DNA from: Candidatus Cloacimonadota bacterium
GTDB lineage: Bacteria > Cloacimonadota > Cloacimonadia > Cloacimonadales > TCS61
Length of the DNA stretch: 64,000 nucleotides
Direction: 5' to 3'
NCBI GenBank assembly: GCA_030445745.1
Contig: JASUTE010000001.1
Location: 71,664 to 135,663, forward strand
Positions 1 to 8,542 of the stretch are shown one piece after another (the stretch's first letter is position 1; each line of letters opens with the position of its first letter). Below the pieces are notes generated by a model. It saw only the letters and a program-made list of their open reading frames with translations, was not told the DNA's origin and made no database searches. The translations under genes were made by a program, and so were the position numbers.

Positions 1-1
1 T

Positions 2-535
2 TCAGATTTTTTGAATGCCTTTTTCGAAAGTGAAGCCTATGTTCCCAAAAATCAAGAAGAGGAAAAAGAGTTAGAAGAATTTTCATTAGTATTACATAGC
101 ATGGCACTTCTAATTTACATAGCTAAAGCTAATAGAGTAATTGAGCCAGAGGTAAAACAGCAAATTATCGAAGATCTTACTTTTCAACTGCATCAAAGAC
201 CACCACGAGAATACCAAAAATTGAAAGATGAATTTGGTACTTACGAGAAAGAGATAATTTCCAATATTTTTGATACGATTTTAGCGGAATATGAAGAGGG
301 AAAAGTTGATGTCAACAAAATTATTAAAGCTATTAATATAGTTTATAAAAATAACCTAGAAAAACGTTACTATATTTTACGCTTATGTTACTACTGTGCT
401 TATTCCGATAATTATTTGGATAAGGAAGAAGCAAACCGAATTGCTGAAGTTGCTAAAAAATTGAAAATAGGAGATGATGTCAGACAAGCTGTGGAAGAAG
501 AAGTTATCGACGAATTACAAGCGAGTATGCATTAA
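2..535 (+). CDS. TerB-like/hypothetical protein, 5' end outside the window
   Basis: The reading frame is open to the left edge (residues S-D-F precede the first possible TTG at 11), so the gene almost surely starts upstream and only the last ~177 codons are seen. The visible part is all-helical and rich in charged residues, with two similar halves of the kind seen in TerB-like (tellurite resistance B) domains: a first helix pair around LIYIAKANRVIEPE and a second around YCAYSDNYLDKEEANRI, each an 'acidic loop after a hydrophobic helix' pattern. No catalytic motif is visible. It converges on rplS and ends 8 bases before a strong bidirectional terminator. Family assignment is by pattern only; the function is unknown. 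Confidence 0.6.
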   Translation, partial: SDFLNAFFESEAYVPKNQEEEKELEEFSLVLHSMALLIYIAKANRVIEPEVKQQIIEDLTFQLHQRPPREYQKLKDEFGTYEKEIISNIFDTILAEYEEGKVDVNKIIKAINIVYKNNLEKRYYILRLCYYCAYSDNYLDKEEANRIAEVAKKLKIGDDVRQAVEEEVIDELQASMH

Positions 536-536
536 T

Positions 537-570
537 AAAAAAAGGGAGCTTGAATAAGCTCCCTTTTTTA
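537..570. terminator. Bidirectional Rho-independent terminator between the TerB-like gene and rplS
   Basis: Perfect 8-bp stem GGGAGCTT (544-551) / AAGCTCCC (556-563) with a 4-base loop. A run of A (537-543) lies on the left and a run of T (564-569) on the right, so it can stop transcripts from both sides. It serves the plus-strand gene ending at 535 and the minus-strand ribosomal-protein run ending with rplS at 576. Confidence 0.9.
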
Positions 571-575
571 TAATC

Positions 576-926
576 TTAGTATCTCTTTTTCTCGCTAACA
601 CGCGCCGCTTTACCTTTGGCTTTTCTAAGATAAAACAATTTAGCTCTGCGTACACGACCATATCTTACAACTTCGATCTTGTCTATATGAGGAGAGTGGA
701 GGGGGAATATTCGTTCTACCGCTATACCATTACTTATCTTTCTAACAGTGAAAGTAGTAGACATCTGCATTCCTCTTTTTTGGATAACGATTCCTTGGAA
801 AATTTGAATTCTCTCTTTGGAACCTTCCTTAATTTTGTAGTGAACCTTGATTGTGTCTCCAACTCTAAATTCTGGAAGATCTGTTCTTAGTTGATCTTTA
901 CTAGCCTGATGAACAATATCCATCAT
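576..926 (-). CDS. rplS: 50S ribosomal protein L19
   Basis: L19 sits at the interface of the 30S and 50S subunits. The 116-residue protein matches the usual length, with the typical core [20 protein letters not shown], then [12 protein letters not shown], the [17 protein letters not shown] segment, and the basic tail [19 protein letters not shown]. The start has two adjacent Met codons, and the second is equally possible. It is the last gene of the minus-strand translation cluster rpsP-khpA-rimM-trmD-SPOUT-rplS, a very common bacterial order, and lies 7 bases after the SPOUT methyltransferase gene. The terminator at 537-570 closes the transcript. Confidence 0.97.
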   Translation of the reverse strand: MMDIVHQASKDQLRTDLPEFRVGDTIKVHYKIKEGSKERIQIFQGIVIQKRGMQMSTTFTVRKISNGIAVERIFPLHSPHIDKIEVVRYGRVRRAKLFYLRKAKGKAARVSEKKRY

Positions 927-933
927 TCCTCCT

Positions 934-1494
934 TTATTTTTCGGAAGTTAACCTATCCAAAACAATTGCCACTGCACTTCTTACCGATAGATGATTGTAA
1001 GAACTTTTGGCTCTTATTGGAGTTAAAATATAATCAGCTTCTCTGTGAAGCTGCTCAACTAACCCGTTGCCGGTTCCAAATAAAATTAGAACAGGTCTGG
1101 TTAGCTCAAGTTGCTTAAACTCCTCAAAATCACTCTGATTTTCTCGTTCTAAAGCAGTAGTCGTCACAACAACTGGATAGATTCCTTCCTGATTTTTGAT
1201 ATATTCTTTTGCTGTCTCTATTGCAGGTTGGTAATTAATGATTGATAAAGCCGAGACTCTGTCTGGGTTATATTTTTCAGCAAGATCGCTTTGCCAAAAT
1301 TTTAAGATGCTCTGCAACATTTTTTCCTGTGTAGAAAGCGGATTAATCACAAAATAATTTTTTACTCCATAAGTTAGACAACTCCGGGCAATGTCGTGGA
1401 TATCTAAATTTGTAATAGAAGTTGTGATTATTTCTTGCCGTTTATTGTATACTGGATGATGAACCAAACCCAGGTAGTAATTATTTTTTTTCAT
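934..1494 (-). CDS. SPOUT-superfamily RNA methyltransferase (TM1570/Methyltrn_RNA_4 type)
   Basis: A 186-residue protein resembling the small SPOUT proteins that are often encoded beside trmD (the Thermotoga TM1570 type). Knot-like signatures are near the C-terminus: ILFGTGNGL around residues 136-144 and [16 protein letters not shown] at about 166-181, the expected SAM-binding trefoil-knot loops. The N-terminal half has [11 protein letters not shown], also typical of this group. It overlaps the 3' end of trmD by 14 bases and is followed by rplS, so it is translationally linked to tRNA and ribosome maturation genes. The RNA target is unknown. The family call rests on remembered motif patterns. 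Confidence 0.75.
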   Translation of the reverse strand: MKKNNYYLGLVHHPVYNKRQEIITTSITNLDIHDIARSCLTYGVKNYFVINPLSTQEKMLQSILKFWQSDLAEKYNPDRVSALSIINYQPAIETAKEYIKNQEGIYPVVVTTTALERENQSDFEEFKQLELTRPVLILFGTGNGLVEQLHREADYILTPIRAKSSYNHLSVRSAVAIVLDRLTSEK

Positions 1495-2161
1495 CTAAAA
1501 GTTCCGGCCGTATTTTTGTTGTTTTTTCTATAGCCTTTTTACGTCGCCAATCAGCAATTTTGGCATGATTGCCCGAAAGTAGAACTTCAGGTACTTTCAT
1601 ACCTCGAAACTCAGGAGGTCTGGTATAATGTGGAGCACCTAAAAGACCATTTTCATGGGAATCGGTAGCAGCTGACTCACTGTCGTTCAATACACCTTCT
1701 TGCAGGCGGGCAACGGCGTCGATAAAAACCATTGCCGGAAGTTCACCTCCCGAGAGTACATAATCTCCTATGGAATATTCAGCTGTTACCAAGCTGTCGC
1801 GTATTCGCTGGTCGATCTCTTTATAATGACCGCACAGTAGAATAAGATGATTAGCTGAGGCATAGGAACGTATAATTTTCTGGGTCAAAGGTTTTCCCTG
1901 TGGAGTAAAGTAAATTACCGGTACATTACTCTCATCCTTTACTGCAGTTATGGCTTCATACAAGGGCTCAGGTTTTAACACCATGCCAGCTCCGCCTCCA
2001 TAGGGATAATCATCTACAGAACGATGTTTATTGAAAGCGTAATCTCTAATATCTGTTAGCCTAACCTCTAAAGCTTTTTTATCTCTGGCAATTTTCACCA
2101 TACTTTCTTCTAAAAAATTAGTGAACATACCAGGAAAAAGTGTTAGTACATCAATTTTCAT
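1481..2161 (-). CDS. trmD: tRNA (guanine-N1-)-methyltransferase TrmD
   Basis: TrmD makes m1G37 in tRNAs reading CNN codons and so prevents +1 frameshifting. The 226-residue protein carries the family hallmarks: N-terminal MKIDVLTLFPGMF, the DYPYGGGAGMVLKPEPLY loop near residues 51-68, CGHYKEIDQRIRD near 110-122, and the SAM-binding knot YSIGDYVLSGGELPAMVF near 129-146. The C-terminus contains HYTRPPEFRGMKVPEVLLSG. It overlaps rimM upstream by 4 bases (ATGA) and the SPOUT gene downstream by 14 bases, which implies translational coupling. Length and motifs are complete. Confidence 0.98.
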   Translation of the reverse strand: MKIDVLTLFPGMFTNFLEESMVKIARDKKALEVRLTDIRDYAFNKHRSVDDYPYGGGAGMVLKPEPLYEAITAVKDESNVPVIYFTPQGKPLTQKIIRSYASANHLILLCGHYKEIDQRIRDSLVTAEYSIGDYVLSGGELPAMVFIDAVARLQEGVLNDSESAATDSHENGLLGAPHYTRPPEFRGMKVPEVLLSGNHAKIADWRRKKAIEKTTKIRPELLDEKK

Positions 2162-2661
2162 AACTGCATTAGCTCGTCGATATTTTTCAGAACAATCAAT
2201 TTTTGTTTTTCCTCTATTTGGGAAACGAATTCTGGTACTTTAGGTACCATAAATTCGTGTTGATTGGTTTTTACCACCAAAATTAGTTGCTCCTTGTTCC
2301 AAAAACTAGTAGTTATCTTACCGATAATTTTGTCTTTGTATTCAACCTTATAATTAAACAAAAAACCAGTTATTTCCTTGTTTACCCTTGACCATGTTTC
2401 CTGATCGAGCATCACCGTTACGTTCTTCAAATTTTTCATCTCTTCTAAAACTTCAGTTTCCAAAATACGAAACCGGTTTTTTCTGGTTGTAGCTACTTTA
2501 TCAATCGTCACATATCTCACTCTATGATCTGGAAAGACCAAAAAAATATCTTTAAGATTTTCCAAAGATATCTTTGTTCTGGGACGGAAAATAATAAAAT
2601 CATCCTCTTGGGAAATTGGAATACCCAATTTCCCAATAGGAATTAAATCAGAAATCTGCAT
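2158..2661 (-). CDS. rimM: 16S rRNA processing protein RimM
   Basis: RimM helps mature the 30S head and binds S19. At 167 residues it is near the normal size. The N-terminal RimM domain starts with IPIGKLGIPI (degenerate compared with the usual 'GkigkphGlkG' motif), and the C-terminal PRC-barrel covers roughly residues 95-165, ending in VPKVPEFVSQIEEKQKLIVLK. Sequence conservation alone is modest, so the assignment leans strongly on position: it sits exactly between khpA (0-base gap) and trmD (ATGA overlap), as in many bacteria. Confidence 0.85.
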   Translation of the reverse strand: MQISDLIPIGKLGIPISQEDDFIIFRPRTKISLENLKDIFLVFPDHRVRYVTIDKVATTRKNRFRILETEVLEEMKNLKNVTVMLDQETWSRVNKEITGFLFNYKVEYKDKIIGKITTSFWNKEQLILVVKTNQHEFMVPKVPEFVSQIEEKQKLIVLKNIDELMQL

Positions 2662-2892
2662 CTACTCGATGATTTCAAGAACCGCCCTTTTACCTTGTCT
2701 GGCAGAAACAGCATTTATTATTGTACGTATTGCACCGGCTGTGCGGCCACGCTTGCCAATAACTTTCCCAATGTCAGCTTTATTAGCCCGAAGTTCGTAG
2801 ATAGTTATTTTATCACCAGCTACTTCTTTCACTTCAATACTGCTGGGATCATCAACTAATGCCTTTACAATATACTCAATCAATTCTTTCAT
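2662..2892 (-). CDS. khpA: KH-domain RNA-binding protein KhpA (YlqC type)
   Basis: A 76-residue single KH domain. It has the opening MKELIEYIVKALVDDPSSI and the RNA-binding GxxG loop as IGKRGRTAGAIRTII at about residues 44-58. KhpA proteins bind many RNAs and act with KhpB/Jag in cell division and small-RNA biology in Gram-positives. The location between rpsP and rimM is the standard one. The stop abuts the rimM start directly. Confidence 0.93.
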   Translation of the reverse strand: MKELIEYIVKALVDDPSSIEVKEVAGDKITIYELRANKADIGKVIGKRGRTAGAIRTIINAVSARQGKRAVLEIIE

Positions 2893-2924
2893 TTTTCACT
2901 CCCCTTTTTCAAATTTTAATCCTG

Positions 2925-3239
2925 CTATACACTTTGCTCTTCTGTTTCAATTTCGTCAACTTTTTCCGTATTTTTTTCTAATTGCATCTTGTGCCATTGT
3001 TCCAAAATTCCAGCTTTTCGACATAAAGATCTAACAGTTTGGGAAAGTTGAGCACCTACTTTTAACCATTTAATAACTTTATCTGTGTCGATCTGCAGTG
3101 TCAAAGGCTCGGTTTTAGGATCATAATATCCTAAATTATCGAGATATTTCCCATCTCTTTTTTTCCGAGAATCTACCGCAACTATTCTATAAAATGGCTT
3201 GTTGATCGTTCCCATTCTTCTTAGTCTAACTTTAACCAT
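2925..3239 (-). CDS. rpsP: 30S ribosomal protein S16
   Basis: S16 is a primary-assembly protein of the 30S body. The 104-residue protein starts MVKVRLRRMGTINKPFYRIV and has the conserved DSRKKRDGKYLDNLGYYDP segment, then a lysine-rich acidic tail of ~20 residues that is variable in the family. It is the first gene of the rpsP-to-rplS sub-operon. A 126-base gap separates it from ffh upstream, enough for an internal promoter; a TATAAA box lies in that gap on the minus strand without a convincing -35. Confidence 0.97.
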   Translation of the reverse strand: MVKVRLRRMGTINKPFYRIVAVDSRKKRDGKYLDNLGYYDPKTEPLTLQIDTDKVIKWLKVGAQLSQTVRSLCRKAGILEQWHKMQLEKNTEKVDEIETEEQSV

Positions 3240-3365
3240 TTCAACTCCTTCTGTTTATATTTTCCCTTTTTTTAAAAAAGGACTTTTTTTTTATACCTTG
3301 ATATCGTCAAGAATTATTTTTGCTATTTCCAGAATATTAACTACTTAGCTGTGTTTATCAGGTAA

Positions 3366-4682
3366 TTAAAATGGAAGCATACCAGGGCTGGGCATTTTTT
3401 TTCCATTAAATTTTTTCATCATTTTTTTCATCTGGTCGAACTGTTTCAAGAGACGATTTACCTGTTGTATGGAAGTGCCACTGCCCTCAGCTATCCTTTT
3501 ACGACGGCTGCCATTGATGATTGCTGGTTTTTCGCGTTCTCTGTTTGTCATCGAATAGATTATAGCTTCCACATGTTTTATCTCTTTTTCATCTACCTGC
3601 AGATTTTTTATCTTGTTCATTCCGGGTAGCATTCCCAAAAGCTGGTCTAAAGGACCCATCTTCTGTATTTGCTGCAGCTGCTGTAAAAAATCGGTAAATG
3701 TGAACTGGTTTTTTTGTAATTTTTTAGCCAGTTTATCTGCTTCATCTTGTTTGATAGAAGATTCTGCTTTTTCTATTAGGCTCAGAACATCTCCCATTCC
3801 TAAAATGCGATTAGCCATTCGGTCGGGATGGAAATTTTCTAAATCGGAAATTTTCTCACCAGTTCCTACAAATATAACTGGTTTACCGGTAACAGCCTTT
3901 ATAGAAAGGGCAGCCCCGCCACGGGCATCGCTATCCATTTTGGTTAAGATAACACCATCGAATTCCAATTGAGCGTTGAATTGTTTGGCTACATTTACCG
4001 CATCTTGACCAGTCATAGCATCGGCAACAAAGAAAATGTAATCTGGGTTCACATTCTTTTTCAGATCACTCAATTCCTTCATCAGTTTTGTATCGATATG
4101 CAAGCGACCGGCAGTATCAAAAATAAGCAGATTGCTCTCGGATTTCTCAGCTTCTTTCACAGCTTTTTTCGCTATTTTCACCACATTTTTGCTTTTTTCA
4201 TCTGCAAAAACTGGAATATCGAGTTGCTTACCCAAAACCTGTAGTTGGTGAATAGCAGCTGGTCGATAAACATCGCAGGCAACCAGAGTTGGTGAGAAAT
4301 TCTTCTTTCTATATTTAGCAGCTATTTTGGCACAGGTAGTGGTTTTACCGGAACCTTGCAACCCTACCAACATTATCTTATTCAATTTATTTTGGTGTAG
4401 TTGCGGCTGAAAGTATTTTTCTCCCATCAGGTTAATCAATTGTTCATGGACAATTTTTACCACCTGATCACCAGGCGTTATACTCTTCATCACTTCCTGG
4501 CCTACTGCTTTTTGGCTAACTTTAGAGATAAAATTTTTCACAATCTTGAAATTCACATCTGCTTCTAAAAGAGCACGCCGAATTTCCCGCATTGCTTCTT
4601 TAATATTTTTCTCATTGAGTTTGCCTTTGCCCTTTAATTTGCGAAAAATATCATCAAAGCGTTCACTCAAATTGTTGAACAT
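3366..4682 (-). CDS. ffh: Signal recognition particle GTPase Ffh (SRP54)
   Basis: Ffh with 4.5S RNA delivers ribosome-nascent chains to FtsY and the Sec translocon. The 438-residue protein has the N domain (1-~85), G domain with P-loop GLQGSGKTTTCAK (~107-119), VACDVYRPAA, DTAGRLHID, TKMDSDARGGAAL, and the methionine-rich M domain (~300-438) with MGPLDQLLGMLPGMNKI and the SGTSIQQVNRLLKQF RNA-binding helix. It directly abuts rpe upstream (no gap). Complete and canonical. Confidence 0.98.
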   Translation of the reverse strand: MFNNLSERFDDIFRKLKGKGKLNEKNIKEAMREIRRALLEADVNFKIVKNFISKVSQKAVGQEVMKSITPGDQVVKIVHEQLINLMGEKYFQPQLHQNKLNKIMLVGLQGSGKTTTCAKIAAKYRKKNFSPTLVACDVYRPAAIHQLQVLGKQLDIPVFADEKSKNVVKIAKKAVKEAEKSESNLLIFDTAGRLHIDTKLMKELSDLKKNVNPDYIFFVADAMTGQDAVNVAKQFNAQLEFDGVILTKMDSDARGGAALSIKAVTGKPVIFVGTGEKISDLENFHPDRMANRILGMGDVLSLIEKAESSIKQDEADKLAKKLQKNQFTFTDFLQQLQQIQKMGPLDQLLGMLPGMNKIKNLQVDEKEIKHVEAIIYSMTNREREKPAIINGSRRKRIAEGSGTSIQQVNRLLKQFDQMKKMMKKFNGKKMPSPGMLPF

Positions 4683-5315
4683 TTACAACCTCAGACTTTC
4701 TATTTGCATTTTATAATCTAAATTTCCCAAAATATAGGAGCCAGCTACCAGAATATTACATCCCTTTTCTATAAGTTTAGGTGCATTTTGATTATTTACG
4801 CCACCATCCACTTCAATTTCGATCTCTGAATTCATCTGGCGGATTTTTTCTATTTTAGAATAAACAAGTGGTAAAAAATTTTGTCCACCAAACCCTGGGT
4901 TTACACTCATAAGTAACACAAAATCTAAATCTGGTAAGATTGGGAAAATTGTCTCAACAGGTGTAGCGGGATTCAGTGCTATACCTGCTCTTACTCCACC
5001 TTCTTTTAGCACAAACACTTGGCGGTGAATATGTGGTACAATTTCCTGGTGGAAGGAAACATACTCTATTCCTATTTCAGCAAGTTTGGAAAGGTAGTCC
5101 TGGGGATTAGTTACCATCAGATGTACATCAAGTGGCAAGGAAGTAGTTTTCCTAATTTGCTCAATAATAGGAGGTCCCAAGGTCAAATTTGGCACAAAAT
5201 GTCCATCCATAACATCCAGATGAATTATATCAGCGCCAGCATTTTCCAATTTACGAATTTCTTCTGCCAATTTGGTGAAATCGGCTGAAAGCAAAGAAGG
5301 TGCTATTTTTACCAT
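4683..5315 (-). CDS. rpe: Ribulose-phosphate 3-epimerase
   Basis: Interconverts ribulose-5-phosphate and xylulose-5-phosphate in the pentose phosphate pathway. The 210-residue TIM barrel shows the family strands: IAPSLLSADFTKL at the N-terminus, IHLDVMDGHFVPNLTLGPP (metal-binding His and Asp, residues ~34-52), VHLMVTNP, the VNPGFGGQNFLP loop, and IEVDGGVNNQN near 166-176. It overlaps the upstream DciA-like gene by 7 bases and is followed without a gap by ffh. Confidence 0.96.
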   Translation of the reverse strand: MVKIAPSLLSADFTKLAEEIRKLENAGADIIHLDVMDGHFVPNLTLGPPIIEQIRKTTSLPLDVHLMVTNPQDYLSKLAEIGIEYVSFHQEIVPHIHRQVFVLKEGGVRAGIALNPATPVETIFPILPDLDFVLLMSVNPGFGGQNFLPLVYSKIEKIRQMNSEIEIEVDGGVNNQNAPKLIEKGCNILVAGSYILGNLDYKMQIESLRL

Positions 5316-5608
5316 TTTTCACCTCGTTCCAAAAAGAAGACAATATCTTTAAGTGAAATGCCCAGCATCAGTTTTATATCTTCTATTATTTGCTGTTTAC
5401 GCAAAACCAATTCTTGCATCCACACATTGTTAGTAACACCTACGAATAGGGTTTGATGCTGTAATTTTTTAAGATTGGTTCTTTCCGCTAAAAGTTTTCC
5501 TACTATTCTTTCCCAATTAAATCTTATAGTAACAAGATCTCTATATTTTTCACCGGCAATGCTATAAACCAGTTTTTTTATAGCATCGCCGGCAAATAGA
5601 AAACTCAT
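5309..5608 (-). CDS. DUF721 / DciA-like protein
   Basis: A 99-residue protein with the DUF721 pattern: a central W-x-x-I-VGK-LA-x-RT segment (FNWERIVGKLLAERTNLKKL) followed by TLFVGVTNNVWMQELVLRK, where a hydrophobic strand is followed by the conserved W-x-Q-EL-x-x-x-K helix. DciA homologues load or interact with the replicative helicase in many bacteria lacking DnaC/DnaI. It overlaps rpe by 7 bases. Short but complete; the family is likely, the molecular role inferred. Confidence 0.75.
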   Translation of the reverse strand: MSFLFAGDAIKKLVYSIAGEKYRDLVTIRFNWERIVGKLLAERTNLKKLQHQTLFVGVTNNVWMQELVLRKQQIIEDIKLMLGISLKDIVFFLERGEKW

Positions 5609-5610
5609 AG

Positions 5611-6192
5611 CTATTTATTTTGACTGGAAAGAAGCGAAAATCCCCACCAACCAAACACAGCAATTGCCAGAGTCGCCCAATAAGTCATTCCCAAGGCGCT
5701 GTATAGGTCAGGGAATACTTCAATTATCTTATCGTTTTGGCTAACAATAAAAGCAGGGATGGCCGAGAGAACTATTAGTAGCAGATATCCCAGGAAAGTA
5801 GCAAAACTATTTTTTCCCAGAGAATTATTGATAATTATTACCGCTAATGCCCCTAATGCCATTAAAACAGCTGCAATTACTAAAATTAGGATATTAGTAG
5901 AGGTGGGGAAGTTTGCTTGATTAAAAATAGCCAAAGGACTTAAAATACCTAAAATTATTAAAATAATTCCAAATATGCGATGTACAAGGGCTACTGATTT
6001 CAAATTTGGTTCATGATGTTTCTGATGATTGCGTGTGTACAGATATACCAAGAGGAAAACTAAAATAAAGAAAACACCAAATACAGGCACTCCCACGGCC
6101 GGGTCATCACTACTGAATCCCATTGAAGAAAAAGCTGCTAACAACAAGACCCAACTGATTACATTGACCAATGTCTTAAAAAATTTTTTCAC
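5611..6192 (-). CDS. Hypothetical multi-pass membrane protein
   Basis: A 193-residue, very hydrophobic protein with about six membrane segments: WVLLLAAFSSMGF, VPVFGVFFILVFLLVYLY, IFGIILIILGILSPLAIF, ILILVIAAVLMALGALAVI, FLGYLLLIVLSAIPAFIV and WATLAIAVFGWWGFSLL. One cytosolic basic loop (YTRNHQKHHEPN) lies after the second. I do not recognise a family. It sits between rplI and the DciA-like gene with 2- and 15-base gaps, so it is co-transcribed with ribosomal protein genes. Nothing in its sequence suggests a link to translation. Confidence 0.7.
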   Translation of the reverse strand: MKKFFKTLVNVISWVLLLAAFSSMGFSSDDPAVGVPVFGVFFILVFLLVYLYTRNHQKHHEPNLKSVALVHRIFGIILIILGILSPLAIFNQANFPTSTNILILVIAAVLMALGALAVIIINNSLGKNSFATFLGYLLLIVLSAIPAFIVSQNDKIIEVFPDLYSALGMTYWATLAIAVFGWWGFSLLSSQNK

Positions 6193-6207
6193 CGTAACCT
6201 CCTCGGT

Positions 6208-6651
6208 TTACTCCTTTTCAATATTAACTTTTATATTTGTCTTAATCTCGGAAGTGAATTCTATCTCTACTTCAAAACTACCAAGTTCTTTCAGATGTTT
6301 AGGCAAGTTTATGTGAGAATAGTGTATTTCGATATCTTTTGCTGCTAAAGCATCCACTATATCATGTTCGGATACTGATCCGAAAAGATGATCATTCTCG
6401 TCTGCCTTGCGGGTAAAAGTAAGTTCCACATCTTTTAAAACATCTGCCAGAGCTTTATATTTGTTGTTAAGCTCTTCACGTAGTTTTAATGCTTCCTTTT
6501 TTATACCTTCAATTTTGTTTTTGTTGTACTCGTTAGCCATTATAGCTAAACCTTTAGGAAGCAGGTAATTTCTGGCAAAACCGTCTTTAACACTCATTAT
6601 TTCGCCAGCTTCTCCAATTCTGTTTATATCTTTGGTTAGGATAACTTCCAT
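6208..6651 (-). CDS. rplI: 50S ribosomal protein L9
   Basis: L9 links the L1 region of the large subunit through a long helix and helps frame maintenance. The 147-residue protein starts MEVILTKDINRIGEAGEI and has KDGFARNYLLPKGLAI, the family signature. The central helix with ALKLREELNNKYKAL is followed by the C-terminal lobe. Its start overlaps the stop of the DUF2232 gene by one base. The order rpsR-DUF2232-rplI is also seen in other phyla. Confidence 0.97.
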   Translation of the reverse strand: MEVILTKDINRIGEAGEIMSVKDGFARNYLLPKGLAIMANEYNKNKIEGIKKEALKLREELNNKYKALADVLKDVELTFTRKADENDHLFGSVSEHDIVDALAAKDIEIHYSHINLPKHLKELGSFEVEIEFTSEIKTNIKVNIEKE

Positions 6652-7508
6652 TAATTTCCTCCATCAATGTGAATTTTTCTGAAATTAAACCATACGTCAA
6701 CCAATCCTATTAAAATCAGCAAAAAAATCAAGTAAGGATTGAAAATAAATGCTAAGATCAATAAAACCAGTAAAAATTTATGATTTTTTAGATAATTGCC
6801 CCAATAGAAGTGGAGCAATGATATACCTTGAATTAAAAACAGCGGTGCTATCACAAGCAATCCGTTCAAACCTATCGTGCGTGTATTTTGGAACAAAATA
6901 AAAACCAAGATTATTAAAAGCAGATAGATAATAGCGAACGGGATTTGAATTTTTTTATGTTCCCATTTTATGAATAATTTACGTGATAGTAACAAAAGGC
7001 CAAGGTAAGCGCCTAAAGTTAGCATCACTATCCAAATTGCCGGGTTACAGGTTATAAAAAATTCGTGTAGATTTTCGCTAACTTGCCTAATTAACTCTAG
7101 TTGCTCACCATTTTCTATAATTCCACCTTGCAACATCTTATCGTATTGAGCAAAGATCAAGTTGATATTTTCAATTATCACTTTATGGAACAACAGGTGC
7201 CGAATTACTCCAAAGAAGATGAAATAGAGGGTAACCTGCAACAAAGTTCTCAAATAGTTAAAATCTTTGAAAATATTCACGAAAATAAGATAAGAACCTA
7301 TTCCCACACCCATTATAAGGTCGTAGGCTGTGTAAGTACTTATTGCCTTTGGAAAAAGTATTCCAAACAATAGGACTACACTGGCAAACACCGCATAGAA
7401 CACATATTTACGAGGGTAATATTTATACCCTGTTATTGTTATAAAGATCAAACCCCAAAATGGGGAAAACATTCCTATGAATGCAGCTAAAACAGCAAAA
7501 AGTATCAC
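6651..7508 (-). CDS. DUF2232 (YybS-like) membrane protein
   Basis: A 285-residue integral membrane protein with around eight hydrophobic segments, beginning ILFAVLAAFIGMFSPFWGLI. Its length, topology and place between rpsR (2-base gap) and rplI (1-base overlap) match the YybS/DUF2232 family, which in Firmicutes lies near rpsF-ssb-rpsR-rplI. Its function is not established; an ECF-like substrate-binding fold has been suggested for relatives. I see no polar active-site motif. Confidence 0.72.
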   Translation of the reverse strand: MILFAVLAAFIGMFSPFWGLIFITITGYKYYPRKYVFYAVFASVVLLFGILFPKAISTYTAYDLIMGVGIGSYLIFVNIFKDFNYLRTLLQVTLYFIFFGVIRHLLFHKVIIENINLIFAQYDKMLQGGIIENGEQLELIRQVSENLHEFFITCNPAIWIVMLTLGAYLGLLLLSRKLFIKWEHKKIQIPFAIIYLLLIILVFILFQNTRTIGLNGLLVIAPLFLIQGISLLHFYWGNYLKNHKFLLVLLILAFIFNPYLIFLLILIGLVDVWFNFRKIHIDGGN

Positions 7509-7510
7509 TT

Positions 7511-7786
7511 TTATTTGGAAGTGGGCGAGATTAGTGCCATTTGGCGAGCTTTTTTAATCTCGGTTGCTAATTTTCGCTGATGTTTTGCACACGTGCCGGA
7601 AAAACGACGAGGTGTTATCTTGCCGCTTTCGGCTATAAATCGCTTCATCAATTTTACATCTTTATAATCGATCTCTACTTCTGGATTTTTACAAAAGAAA
7701 CATCTTTTTTTGCGAAAGAAGAACTTAGGCCGTCTTGATCTGCTTGATCTTCTGCGAGAATCTTGGCGATTATTATTTTCTGCCAT
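7511..7786 (-). CDS. rpsR: 30S ribosomal protein S18
   Basis: S18 lies on the 30S platform with S6. The 91-residue protein has an Arg/Ser-rich N-terminus, then KKRCFFCKN (Cys pair), [19 protein letters not shown] and [20 protein letters not shown]. The three cysteines of the zinc-type S18 form (CFFC and C in SGTC) are all present with His in AKHQ. Classical rpsF-ssb-rpsR order. Confidence 0.97.
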   Translation of the reverse strand: MAENNNRQDSRRRSSRSRRPKFFFRKKRCFFCKNPEVEIDYKDVKLMKRFIAESGKITPRRFSGTCAKHQRKLATEIKKARQMALISPTSK

Positions 7787-7811
7787 TATTTACATCTCCT
7801 ATTTACGTTTT

Positions 7812-8249
7812 TTAAAATGGAACATCGTCGTCTGTTGTTGTAGCTTCCATCTGATTGGAATCTTGGGAACTGGAATAGTTCTGATTCGAGCTATCATTAT
7901 ATTCCTTTTCCAAAAAATTAACTCGGCTAGCAACGACTTCAACTACTTTGCGGTTTTGGTTATCTCTATCTACAAATGTTCTGGTTTGTAGATATCCTTC
8001 GATAAGAACAGCGCTGCCTTTATGGAGATATTGAGCGCATCTTTCAGCTATTTTGCTCCAAACCACTACATCTATAAAACTGGTTTCCGATTGCCATTCG
8101 CCGGAAGCATCTTTGTAGTTGCGATCGAAAGCAATAGGAAGTTTTGTTACTGGTGTACCACTCTGGGTATAGCGCAATTCAATATCACGCGTTAATCTTC
8201 CACTTAAAATTACTGTGTTCACTCTGGGAAGGCGTAATTCTTTAGCCAT
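7812..8249 (-). CDS. ssb: Single-stranded DNA-binding protein
   Basis: SSB coats single-stranded DNA and recruits partners by its C-terminal tip. The 145-residue protein has one OB-fold (residues ~5-113) with VNTVILSGRLTRDIELRYT, FIDVVVWSKIAERCAQYLHK and VLIEGYLQTRTF, a Ser/Asn/Gln-rich linker, and the acidic end DDDVPF that partner proteins bind. It lies between rpsF and rpsR with short gaps, the usual arrangement. Confidence 0.97.
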   Translation of the reverse strand: MAKELRLPRVNTVILSGRLTRDIELRYTQSGTPVTKLPIAFDRNYKDASGEWQSETSFIDVVVWSKIAERCAQYLHKGSAVLIEGYLQTRTFVDRDNQNRKVVEVVASRVNFLEKEYNDSSNQNYSSSQDSNQMEATTTDDDVPF

Positions 8250-8257
8250 GTTACCCC

Positions 8258-8542
8258 CTAATTCTTAGTAAGGATATTATATCGGATAATATTTTCGTTA
8301 AAACGATATTGTGTTTCCAGTTTATCGATATTTTGGGGATCAAATTCGAAATAGTTAACAAAATAGTAAGCATCAGTTTGCTTTTGAATTTCGTAGGCTA
8401 ATTTCTGTTTGCCCCATTCATCAGAATTGCTGACTTCACCGCCATTTTTATTGATAAAATCAACAATCTGTTGATTGATCTCATTAGCTTTATCTTCTGG
8501 TAAAGCTGGCGAGACCAATAACATACTTTCGTATTTTCTCAT
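8258..8542 (-). CDS. rpsF: 30S ribosomal protein S6
   Basis: S6 pairs with S18 on the 30S platform. The 94-residue protein begins MRKYESMLLVSPALPEDK, has WGKQKLAYEIQKQTDAYYFV at ~44-63 and ends with the RFNENIIRYNILTKN strand. The start overlaps the pth stop by 4 bases. It heads the rpsF-ssb-rpsR-DUF2232-rplI block. Confidence 0.96.
   Translation of the reverse strand: MRKYESMLLVSPALPEDKANEINQQIVDFINKNGGEVSNSDEWGKQKLAYEIQKQTDAYYFVNYFEFDPQNIDKLETQYRFNENIIRYNILTKN

Noticed and set aside
3240-3365. T/A-rich tract between ffh and rpsP as a terminator
   Set aside because: The homopolymer runs do not form a GC-containing stem; no hairpin could be supported.
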